This document shows, in pieces, positions 49,800 to 59,900 of a stretch of DNA of 64,000 bases. Source of the DNA: Pomacea canaliculata (Eukaryota; Mollusca; Gastropoda; Architaenioglossa; Ampullariidae). Each line of letters begins with the position of its first letter. The stretch's first letter is position 1. The DNA is taken from the NCBI RefSeq assembly GCF_003073045.1, contig NC_037592.1, positions 3,833,924 to 3,897,923 on the forward strand. Direction: 5' to 3'. The notes beneath the pieces are model-generated. The model was not told the origin of the DNA and made no database searches. It saw nothing but the letters and a program-made list of their open reading frames with translations. The position numbers were made by a program, and so were the translations under genes.

Positions 49800-51168
49800 C
49801 TTTATTCAGTTATCAGTGTGACAGAATGTAAGGCATGCATAATCATTTATCACAGATTTACAGTATATTTTAATTTGACACTTTTAGTTACACTTGGCAC
49901 TTTGCAGAATAGTCAGTATATTACCAGCTGCAGTGACTATAAATACAGAGTTGAAACTACAACTGATAATTTTTTTTTTACAAATGTACAAGTTGAGTAT
50001 CCCCAAATATTTGAATGTAAAAATATTTGCATACTCAGCCTTTGTTCCTGTCTCAGTATTTAGACTTTTTAAAAAAATTTTTAGCAGTGCATACTTAGCT
50101 GTATATGCATTTTAACGACGCCAAAATTTCACATGAAGGCAGAGGGATGTAAAATAAGGTGAGGGCAGCTGAGCAAGCCATGGTGAAGAATGATTATCAC
50201 ATAAAGCATCTGTCTTGATCTAAAGATGATGTCCAAACTGGAGAAGCATGTATTCAGTAGTGCAAATATTAAAACTACGGCTTTGGAGCCTAGGTCATGA
50301 CTTTTTTTTTACACCCTTTTTGGTATGCACCACATGGAAAATAATCTCTTTGTATCAGAACCAATCCAGCAGTTGTGTTCTCACCACCTAATGTTCTCCC
50401 TTTCCTACTACCAAACCAGTTTATTGAATTTTGCAGCTGTGACTTACATTTTGCTGTGGGGCAGAAACTTCTAGGAATTCACTTTTTACACAACTGGGCT
50501 AAATTTCAATACTTTAAAACAATAGGTTAGACTGCTTAGTAGAAAAATATAGCAGAAAGTTCCAAGTTTTGGTGTATAAATATACGCGTGTTTAAAGGTA
50601 GCCTTGGTTCTTCAGGGAGTGAGAAGCTGAAGACCAAAATTTTCTTGGTAACATCTGTTATGTGATGGTAGTGTTTCTTCATTCTTTTCTTGGGCATTCC
50701 ATTATGGAGTAATGTACCATTCAAAAGCTGTACACAACACCCTGGGGGTATCAGACCAGTTAATATGTGCACTCCTGCAATTATACTGGTGCTCTAACCT
50801 AGCAGGTATCCACTTCATTTTTGTAGGTATGTGTGTTATAAATAATGTTAACATAAAACATGTTTACCTGTGTGGAGGTAAACTTTGCAGTACTCACAGA
50901 ACTACATATTGTTTAACATACTACAAAGCATAGCATTGAGCAGTTTTCTAACGGTATACACAGTACGCAATGATGAACAGAAACCAGTGTAAGTGAAGAT
51001 GTAGAATTCAGGAGTGAGCTGAAGGGTTGGCTTGTTACATGAGATATATATACACACACCCATGGCAGGGCATGTATTTTTTTAATTGATTGCTCCAGTT
51101 AGAATGGGCAAATGAGAATATAGCTGCCTTCAATCATTTTGTATTTTGTGCATTAGGACAGGTAATGT
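49800..51168. other. Intergenic DNA between convergent genes
   Basis: AT-rich DNA between the end of the RNF214-like gene and the last exon of array copy C. An ATTAAA on the minus strand (51081-51086) may be the poly(A) signal of copy C. I see nothing else. Confidence 0.4.
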
Positions 51169-52741
51169 TCAGTTATGAAAATGTATGCATATTTGTAATT
51201 GAGTAACAAATAGTTCAGTCTGTTGAAGTGTGAAGAATGTCCAATCAAGCAGCCTGAACCAGTAGTACATTGTGTGATAGCCCTCCTGCGAGTTGGAGAC
51301 AAAGCAAGTGGGTAGAGGTGATTCACTGGTGTTGGAAGTATAAAGTTCCAGGTAGGTTCCATTCCACGGAATGCTGCAGGTAGGCGGCATAGCAAGTATG
51401 ATATTGGTGTAAAATGTCACCACCACATCCTGGAAAATGGTCAAAAGACGGATACTATGATAGTCTTAGAACAAAATTTGTCAAACCTTGATTTTAAAAA
51501 TGAGGACTGTCTCCCTTTACTGTACATACTAGATTACAACCGGGTGGCAATGTAAACGGCACTCATAATTATCATGATGATTTTTTAGTTGTTATGAACA
51601 TTTGCTGTTTTAGAATTGAAAATAATTGCAGGCGGCTACAAGTGATAACTCTCTTTTCACACTATCACTTTTAACAGAACTATATTAGTGATTGTTTGTC
51701 ACGAGAAGTGCCTTTATCTGCCCCCAAACACCGTGAAAGAAGTTTATATAGGACAGTCGGCCTTCTGCATAATTGTAAATTTAAGCATATTCTTTCAACT
51801 TTATTTTCTACATTATTTTTCTTTATGCTGCAGTTTCTCCGTTTTCTGCAAACAAAGGAAAAGTTAAGCGATACTACATTTATTGTTATCACAATTACTT
51901 GAAGGTTTACATGCAATTGCTGCGTTTAACTAGCTAAAGAGAGGTTCAGAACATAAAACTGAAAATCACTGTACGTCTTGTGTTGCTACAGACTCCGTGA
52001 AAGCCTCACCATCTTGCTGACGCGGTCAGTGCTGCCCATGTTGACTGTGAAAGTAAGCTTCCCTTTGTCGCAGGTTTTGACATCAATTGGCTCCGTTTCA
52101 TTGTACGTTTTTCCGTTGACTAATTGTGGGGTCGCAACTGTTGCAAGGCATAACCTAGCAACAAAACCAAACAGTGCAGCAGGTCATAAACTTCTTTGCA
52201 TCTCGGGTGGCTGCACAGCAACAAAGTGTTGATGTTTAATGAATGCTACATTGATCGTTAGAATTTATCATTCATTCACGTTCTCTCTGTCGCGCGCACA
52301 CATACACACATGCTCGCATGGATTCATTCTTTCTCACTAACGATGTTATGCCCCAAATTCAAGTGGAAGAATAACAAAGCTGCCATATGCCGATCAAACT
52401 GCTGTATAAACTTATAAACTGTTTGCCTCAATCGCTGCAGAGGAGAGGACGGCGGACAAGGGGAGAAACCCCCATTTGAAAGTTACAAGGACCGTTTGAT
52501 ACGGTTGTTGATGCGCAAGAACATTTTAATACATGGATTCTAACCCTAACCCTGAATCGAAAAAGGCCGCTAACAGCCGATGTTAGCTAATTCGATTACT
52601 TACTCCATGGTATCGTTGAACTGAGACGAGAAAAGTTACCCCCACGGAACCCGCCGGCAGGGGCTCCCTGTCATTACCTCCCTTGGCCCCTTGCAGCACG
52701 AGAACTGCAAGGGTCAGAATTTCAAGTGGACCTTCCCTCAT
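51169..52741 (-). CDS. Array copy C: small secreted protein of an unrecognised family (diverged, exon 1 out of phase)
   Basis: Exons: 52741-52604, 52154-52010, 51429-51169. Exon 1 codes a signal peptide (MREGPLEILTLAVLVLQGAKG) and then GSVGVTFLVS, matching GTVGIKFLLT in copy A. Exon 2 is exactly 145 nt as in copies A and B and codes CLATVATPQLVNGKTYNETEP and TCDKGKLTF. Exon 3 codes VVVTFYTNI, PPTCSIPWNGTYLEL, SESPLPTCF, EGYHTMYYWFRLLDW, and runs about 18 residues past the ends of A and B. Exon 1 is 138 nt and ends in phase 0, but exon 2 needs phase 2; the NDTM-E stretch equivalent to NDTWDP lies one base out of frame. So the copy is either damaged or carries a one-base assembly error. Function unknown; secretion is inferred from the signal peptide and glycosylation sites. 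Confidence 0.6.
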
Positions 52742-53500
52742 TGCTCTGGACAGGATCTTATCTGCTGTTGTATTTTTGTCTGTAAAATATGTCTAGAGTA
52801 GGTCAAGGGGACTGTCGCTATTGCCTTATCGCTCACGTTATTGCGCTTTCAAATTGGCTTATGTCGTGACCAACGGTTGAAACAGGGTACCGCGTGGTAC
52901 TGATTAGGCTGTTGATAGCCACCACTTACGACGAGTATTTGTTATTTGTAACCGGTAACCTCGCACACGACACACGCGGAATGGCCTTGAACTCTCTCCA
53001 AACTACTCTCTCCTCTCTCTCTAGAACTCCAAACCTCCACCCACCGAACTTCTCTCTCCCCTTTTATATCCATCGGGAGACTTTTGAGCTATGGGTGGTC
53101 GGCGGTATCAAAAGACAATACTGTTTATTTTTGCTGAGCTCAGGCTGGCGACAAGCTATAACCAAGACAAACATGCACGCCAAACCACTTGGCCTTATAT
53201 AAAGTCTAAACAAACCTCTACCACACATGTTACAACTCGTGGTCTCGTGTATACCATAGAAAAACGGACTCTTCTTTCACGTTGAGCTTGAGACCAGTGT
53301 CTCGTGAACTGCAAGATGTGTACGACTTCCGGATATCTTCTAGCTCTACATCGTTACCTTCTCATCATTTTAACATCTCAGTTATCATTTTTTTCCTCAT
53401 TTTCTTTCTCTCCTGGTAGGGGAGGTAATTGGGATAAGGAAGGTAACTCTGTCCAACCCTCGGTTATAGATTGAGCGACGAATCGGCTCATATACTGAGG

Positions 53501-53506
53501 TTTATT
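53501..53506 (-). promoter_or_regulatory. Poly(A) signal AATAAA of array copy B
   Basis: On the minus strand AATAAA lies 19 nt past the TAG stop of copy B, supporting exon 3 as its last exon. Confidence 0.5.
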
Positions 53507-53524
53507 TTGAATGGCGATACACAT

Positions 53525-54758
53525 CTAAAAGAAGACCCATTCTAGCAGCCGGAACCAAAAGTAAGTCATGTGGTAGCCCTCTCTCGACTCTCTGGTCCAG
53601 CAGGACGGTAGCGGTGATTCTCTGGGGTCTGTGGTCGTGGGGTCGAGGTAGGAGCCGTCCCAGGAGATGATGCAGGAGGGAGGCACTGCATCCTCGATGA
53701 CGGAGGAGTGAAAGGTGATGTTGACATACTGCAGCACAGTAAAGGTCGAGTATACGTCACCGTCACTGGGGCATTGTTGTGTTGTTATGACAACTTGAGA
53801 TCCGATGATAAGCCTTAAGTCATACATATAGTAATTAATATGCAAACAAATTAATAAGAAACCTCCATAGTCAAGATATTAATGGTTCGGTCACTGCGTT
53901 CAGCTTGTTAGAAATGGAGTTCAGACGTTTACTTTCGACATAGTCACTACCATGCCATTTGTTTTGGGATTTCCACTTTATCAACATTTTTTTTACGCCG
54001 TTGGTTTATGTCATGATGGCATTCTCAGACAAAATCTGTTATCTCTGTTTGAGGATGCTGAATTGTCGTATTGTTGTGCGTGTTTGGTTACATAGAATAG
54101 GCTGGTTTAGAGGAGTGGTCAGAAAGATAGAAATGAGAAAACAGCAGCTGACGAGATCCGAGAAGCATTTGCTAACCATTATCCCCAGGGCATCATGGCT
54201 GTTCTGCTGCACGTAGAACTCAAGGGGTCCATGGTCACAGTTGCCCACCTGCACAGCCTCGCTTTCGTTGTACTTCCGGCCGCTGATGAGCATGGGTGTG
54301 GCCGCGGTAGCGATACAGCCACTGTTGGAGGCAACGACATGGTGATCTGGGTTAGGTCACATCTCATTATATCATCGTTACTACTGTTCATGCAATATTG
54401 CAATATTATTCCTACAGTTCAGCAACCTGTTATCTCCCCCACTTCCCTAACCATCTAAGCACAAATGTGTCATTCGTATTTGTAGCTTTATTTTATCTTG
54501 AGCCAATCTTAATATGGATCCAATTTTTAATTAAGCGGTCTCATGTAGGTCTAGTGCCTGTCCGTTGACTGCGTAAGCTTATTAAGATGTAAACAGCAAC
54601 GGAAATGATCTGATGACCCACTTTGGATCCCAGGTGTCGTTGACTGTCAGCAGGAATTTGATGCCAACGGCTCCTTCCCTCAGATGCAGCAAATCGCTGG
54701 AGATGGCGTGACCCAAACATACAAAAACGAGGCTGGCGGCTAGGGCAGCTTCTGCCAT
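53525..54758 (-). CDS. Array copy B: small secreted protein of an unrecognised family
   Basis: Exons: 54758-54622, 54321-54177, 53728-53525, phases 2 and 0, 161 residues. Residues 1-20 are a signal peptide (MAEAALAASLVFVCLGHAIS); an in-frame ATG seven codons upstream also exists. Next come VGIKFLLTVNDTWDP, then GCIATAATPMLISGRKYNES and VQVGNCDHGPLEFYV (exon 2), then YVNITFHSSVIEDAVPPSC, WDGSYLDP, RESPLPSCW, and EGYHMTYFWFRLLEWVFF (exon 3). Four cysteines are shared with the other copies and could form two disulfides. N-glycosylation sequons include NDT, NES and NIT. The protein is predicted secreted and probably beta-rich. It is not a family I recognise, and no enzyme motif is visible. It has a clear TATA box, an intact frame and a poly(A) signal, so it is probably functional. 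Confidence 0.72.
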
Positions 54759-54813
54759 TGTTATCTTGGAGCAAAGCACAATCAGTGTGCGCTCCTACCC
54801 ACCTGCGTCCTAC

Positions 54814-54822
54814 CTATTTATA
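54814..54822 (-). promoter_or_regulatory. TATA box (TATAAATAG) of array copy B
   Basis: On the minus strand GTATAAATAGG lies 56-64 nt upstream of the ATG at 54758. Transcription would start near 54790, leaving a 5' UTR of about 30 nt. I found no equally clear TATA box at copies A or C. Confidence 0.55.
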
Positions 54823-55483
54823 CACCTACCTACGTTGAAGTTCAGGCAAGACAACGAAGAGACGTTCCTCTCTTCGAAAACACGTGTTTGCGCCCAGCAG
54901 AAACATGGGGAGATCCGGCGGGGAAAAGTTCAAACACTCACTTGCTACTATTGTAATGAGAATTGGAAGGCCATGGGTTTAATCTTGTATCGAAGGACGC
55001 AAACTTCTTAGGAAGTAGCACCTGTTCACTGGGAATGACCATCAGGGATTTCCTCCTCTGCCATCATCTCTCCCATTATCACTATTATAATGTCTCATAC
55101 CATGAACAAAACTAAAATATTTTGTTATAGTGAATGTCGAGTCTCTATTTGCTAGCTACACATGGGCTTAATTCGTTCACTTTTCAAGTACACACATATG
55201 CGCATGTGTGTATGTGTGTGTGGTTAGGAAGGAAGGCTACAACCCCGCTTCTGGACTATTATCTCCTGGTCTTTTTCTTGTATTTTTAATCAAAGTTGTC
55301 AGCAATCACTAATTAAAGACAACCATCCTTTGACGCCCTCATCTTGATGTAAAAAAGAACGCGAACAATATAAACTAATATTATTCAGATGACAGTCTGT
55401 GTATTGAACAACGCAGGGTGGAGAGAGGAATGAAGTACAGTGACATCCATTAAGTACGGAATCCACAAGTCGTCAAACCAAGA

Positions 55484-55489
55484 TTTATT
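55484..55489 (-). promoter_or_regulatory. Poly(A) signal AATAAA of array copy A
   Basis: AATAAA on the minus strand lies about 44 nt past the TGA of copy A, supporting the three-exon model. Confidence 0.5.
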
Positions 55490-55532
55490 TTACACCAAAA
55501 ACATCATCAGCGGTGAAACAAGAGCTGAACAA

Positions 55533-56925
55533 TCAGTGAAAGAATTCCCACTCCAGAAGTCTGAACCAGTAGTAGGTCATGTGATAACCTTCTCTGGAAT
55601 CGGCAGTCCAGCAGGACGGCAGCGGCGATTCACGAGTGTCCTGGGTGGTCGGGTTCAGGTAGGAGCCGTTCCAGGGTATGGTACAGGTAGGGGGAGAAGC
55701 GTCTTCAATGACAGAAGAGTGGAATGTTATGAAAACGTCCTGAAAAAAATGTCAACATCTGCGGGCAGTCTCGTCTGCTTCTTGTCACCACATAGCGAAA
55801 CGTTCTTATTAGTTGTTTTTTCGGCATCCTGTAAGGCTGCGCGTTAACTAAACAATATCATGAGTGTTTTAGTCCTGGATACCGAGGCGATCTCATGACA
55901 TTAACTGGCAAACTGTGTAGATGGTTACATTAGTAAAGATAATCTGCTTGTCCCATCTATGCAAATAAAGGATGCTGTATGGATAATGTTGGATGAGACA
56001 GGTATCATCGTGAAACACAGGTGCTCTCTCTCTCTCTCACACACACAGTAAGCACACTTTCTCTCTCTTTCTCTCTCTCTCTGCGGAGTTAAACACCAAC
56101 AAGCAATCAGCGCTCCTATCTCTCTCTCTCTCACATACACACACTCTCTGCTTGAGTTTTTGTTCTCTTGATTTGGTGGCTATTTTGGGGACTCAAGTAA
56201 AGCAACTCGGCGAGAGGGACAAGGAAGAAAGGCAGTGTAGGTTGGAAGGAAAGACTGAAGGTAACAAAGGAATAAAGGGAGCGGGACAAGAACGAACGGG
56301 AGATAAGAGACTACTTGTATCTGTGTGTGTGTGTCCAGACAATGTCTTTACCATCTGGCTTTTGCCATCGTAGCTGCCGTTTAGCACGACAAACTCGAGT
56401 GGTCCATGGTCACAGCTGCCCACCTGCACAGCGTCGCTTTGGTTGTACTTCCGGCCGCTGATCAGTACAGGTGTGGCCACAGTAGCAATGCAGCCACTGA
56501 GGGTAAACAAAATAGAATAACCACTGAGGGTAAGAAAACAAATATTGTACAGCCATATGATTTTATTCTGTTTTCCTCTCAGTACGATAAGCAATCTTCC
56601 AAATGATAAGAAGGTGCATTAGGTTACACAGACTTAGGACTTTGATATCGTACCAGAAATGTATCTGAATTACAGCTAGTGTGTTACATGATGGCTAGAC
56701 GATGTTTCATCACGTGACTTACTTCGGGTCCCACGTGTCGTTGACGGTTAACAAAAACTTAATGCCCACCGTGCCATCAGCAACGGCAAGTGGCAGACCA
56801 GTTCTGGTGTTGCATAGCAACGCAACGACCACGATCGCTGTCAGTGGCAAGCACCCATCGTCGTCTTGGTGGCGGCTAGGAATGCTGGGAAGGCTGCTCT
56901 GGTCAAGGTCGACGTATAAAGACAT
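55533..56925 (-). CDS. Array copy A: small secreted protein of an unrecognised family
   Basis: Exons: 56925-56723, 56496-56352, 55739-55533, phases 2 and 0, 184 residues. The N-terminus has an unusually long polar lead of about 25 residues before the hydrophobic core LPLTAIVVVALL; no closer ATG exists in frame, so the true start may lie in an unseen exon or the lead may be genuine. Then follow VGIKFLLTVNDTWDP, GCIATVATPVLISGRKYNQS, VQVGSCDHGPLEFVVLNGSY (exon 2), and VFITFHSSVIEDASPPTC, IPWNGSYLNP, RESPLPSCW, EGYHMTYYWFRLLEWEFFH (exon 3). It shares four cysteines and several Asn sequons with copies B and C. Exon 2 is nearly identical to that of copy B at the DNA level. Probably secreted; function unknown. 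Confidence 0.7.
56020..56145. repeat. CT/CA-rich microsatellite cluster
   Basis: Blocks of (TC)n and (CA)n separated by unique sequence lie in the second intron of array copy A. They create spurious Arg/Glu-rich ORFs on the other strand. Confidence 0.85.
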
Positions 56926-59900
56926 GTTACAGATTTGTTGACCCCTGGTCAGATAAGCGAATGTGCTCGTGACTGAGGAACGAGTGGTGGGTCATGGAGG
57001 CGAGTCACCGAGTCAGTACCAGTGTGTAATGAAAGGCCATCGTTCTAGAAAGACCGAGTTTACAAATCTCAAATCGTGCAGGAAATGGTTTGACGTCAAA
57101 GGCGCCATCTATGATTTCTTTCACCGGGTGCTATCACCCCCCTCCCCCCGCTGTGACGTCATGGCTTTCTAAGAGAAGGACAGTAACGTATCGATTTTCA
57201 GAGCGAGGCTTTCTGTGCTGACGTCACAGGCTGTTTGCCGATGATAGGGTTTCAGACGCGACTCGAAAGCTTTTGCCATCTTTTTTTTTTTTTTTACCCC
57301 TCTGCCCTCGGTCGACAAGGGAAGTTCCTTCTAAGTCACAGAATATCAGTAATATCGATCTTGATGCTGTTAGGGTCCCTTTCTCCCCCTTGCTCTCTCT
57401 CTCTCATAGATTTTTATTTTTGGAACTCTCTTGAGAGAGAGGTCAGATTTCTGAGCAGCGTCAGCACATTTATTCACATTTATGCAACGTCAGCAAGTTT
57501 TTCCCAGCAAGTTTTTCCCTGAGGAAACAGGAAGACTAAAATGGTCTTTACTGTATGCAATAATTTTCTACCGTAACTTCTTTTATATTTCTAGGTATTA
57601 GCAAGAGACTAAAGTTTGGAGATGATGACGACGCTGCATCTACCCATGTAACGCGAGTACAGCACTTTGCGCCTCTTGTACACACAATGACAAAGATTTA
57701 CTGAACACGGAAAAGTAAATTCGTACAGCTACAGCAGCTGAAGGAAAGTAGAAACTTTTCGAATAATTTTTTTTTCTTTTCTTTTACTTTGGGAACTAGC
57801 GACTTTAAGAATGTCAATGTTAACGAGGAATTCAAGACAGACTAGATAGGCAAACCCCAACCACCGCACGGTCGAAATCGTGTCCAGCATGAACTAACAA
57901 ACTGGTGATCACCATGTCATCAAAGATTTCTGCCATGTAGGATCGACATGTCCAAGTAATTTTATCAGAAGACATCAGCGGCGACAGTCTTTGAATAATG
58001 ATTGCTAGCAAGCTTGGATTTTCAAACACAAGGGGAGTGAAGTATCCCAAAAGACAGCGAGGGAGGGAGCGAGAAGGATGTGGGCAGTCACGGCAGCTTT
58101 CTCTCGTTTTAAAGACAGCGTGAATATTACTTTCACTCCCTTATCCATCATTTTTTTTTCCCTCCGTCATCACCATTATTGATATCTTCTTCATCATGTC
58201 CTGATTCCTTCATGCAGATGTTATCTACTCCCAACATGGTTCTATTTTGAGCCGTTTTACAACAGCAGACCTAATGACGTATTTCCGGTTCTCCAGACGG
58301 CTTATAGACCGCCTGTTGCCCTGAAAGTAATGGCCCCCTTCGTGGGGCTGGGTACCGCTCACGTCGTCCCCGAGCACAGCGTGACACCGGCTTGTGGAGA
58401 ACGCGCGGAGTCTTTTCCCCCAGTTCACATGCCACTTCCGGTCTGTCTAATCCCCACGCTCTTGCTGACTACTGTGTGACGTACTTCCCGTTCTGGTAGT
58501 ATTCAGCTGCATGACTTCTCATCTCTGCCTTTCTATCTCAATCTCTGGCTTGTTTTCTATACTCTTTTTAACGCTCCTTCCCTCTCTCTCGCTCTCCTTC
58601 CCTCTGTGTGTGTGTGCTCAAAACACTCGAGCTGTACAAGATAACCTTTCGTTGATATGTTGCCATTGGCATCAACTAACAAACAACGAAGCAAAATATT
58701 TGTGGTCCAGCGCTTGCTTTCTGAAAGTAATGAAATAAGCTTCTGTCCTCCTTTGCGACGGAAAAGATCAGAAGGTGCTTGTCAGCGGTAAGAGCTGCTG
58801 CTTGACGCCAACCCAGCAGATAAAGCTCTATCATGGAACAGCAGTCGGTTACAGTAAACAAGTGCCAGAGAAAGAACAGTGTGCCCGCGACAGGACCTGA
58901 GCCCAATACAACCATGGAACAAATTCCTATATTTATGCGAGAAAGAGCACAATGGCACGATGGCGCCCGACAGACAAGGCTAACCGACATCAAAGCCAGG
59001 ACAGACTATAGACTTTTTCATAAAAACCACCATGCCACACATTAGAACGATGATGCAGGCTGTCTTTGAACATTTCCGATGCTGGGCGACACCAGTTATT
59101 TTATCCTCGTGTCCGTACATAATGCTTTTATTGGCCCGTTCACGCTGTGGATTTTATGGGTGATTTATAGTCAGAGAGGGAGAGATAGTCAAGAGATCTT
59201 AACGTGGAAGTCTCGTGTCATGGGGTTGGCCTGGTGCCATCGAACCGGCCGTTTTCACGTGCAAATCAATTGTCCATTGAAAGCACACTGCGGGCAAGCG
59301 AGACGATAAAGAGTTTCAGACAGACAGTCTCCACTTCGGTGCGTTCTCGATCAACAAAGCTTGTGGATAAACTGCTGAGAATTTTTAATTTAGATATAAA
59401 TATATTTTAAATTGAAGCGTTCTTTTTCATTAGCTCTTGAAAAACATTGATAGTAATCAACTCTCTCCTACCCTCTGTTCCTCCTGTTTCGTGCCTAAAT
59501 GATCTTGAGCCCCTTGAGCCCCTTTAACCCCAAAAGCTACAGCGCTGCTGCCCTGTTCCCAAAAATCTCATAGCATCAATCGAGGTTTATTTCAGTCTCT
59601 TCAACCAATGTAAATATTTTTTGTTTCGTCGCCGAAAGAATTAAGATGGCAGAATTCCTTCAAACAGTCGAGGGTGTAGACTCGTAGCCATGGAAGAAAA
59701 TCTTTCATCGCTATTTATCCAGTTGCAGAACCTGATAAACGGAATATTTTCATTTAAAAAATACCCTTAAATCAAAGTTATTATAACAGTACTTTGAAAC
59801 TTTTTTTAAAAATGACACTGACCCCACTTTGTCAGAAATACTGTGCTTGCAAGCCCTCTGTGGCAACATGTCATCCAGGACCACACACCTCCGGTTGAGA

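Noticed and set aside
55925-56140. Arg/Glu repeat ORF (RERERER)
   Set aside because: Product of the CT microsatellite in an intron of array copy A.
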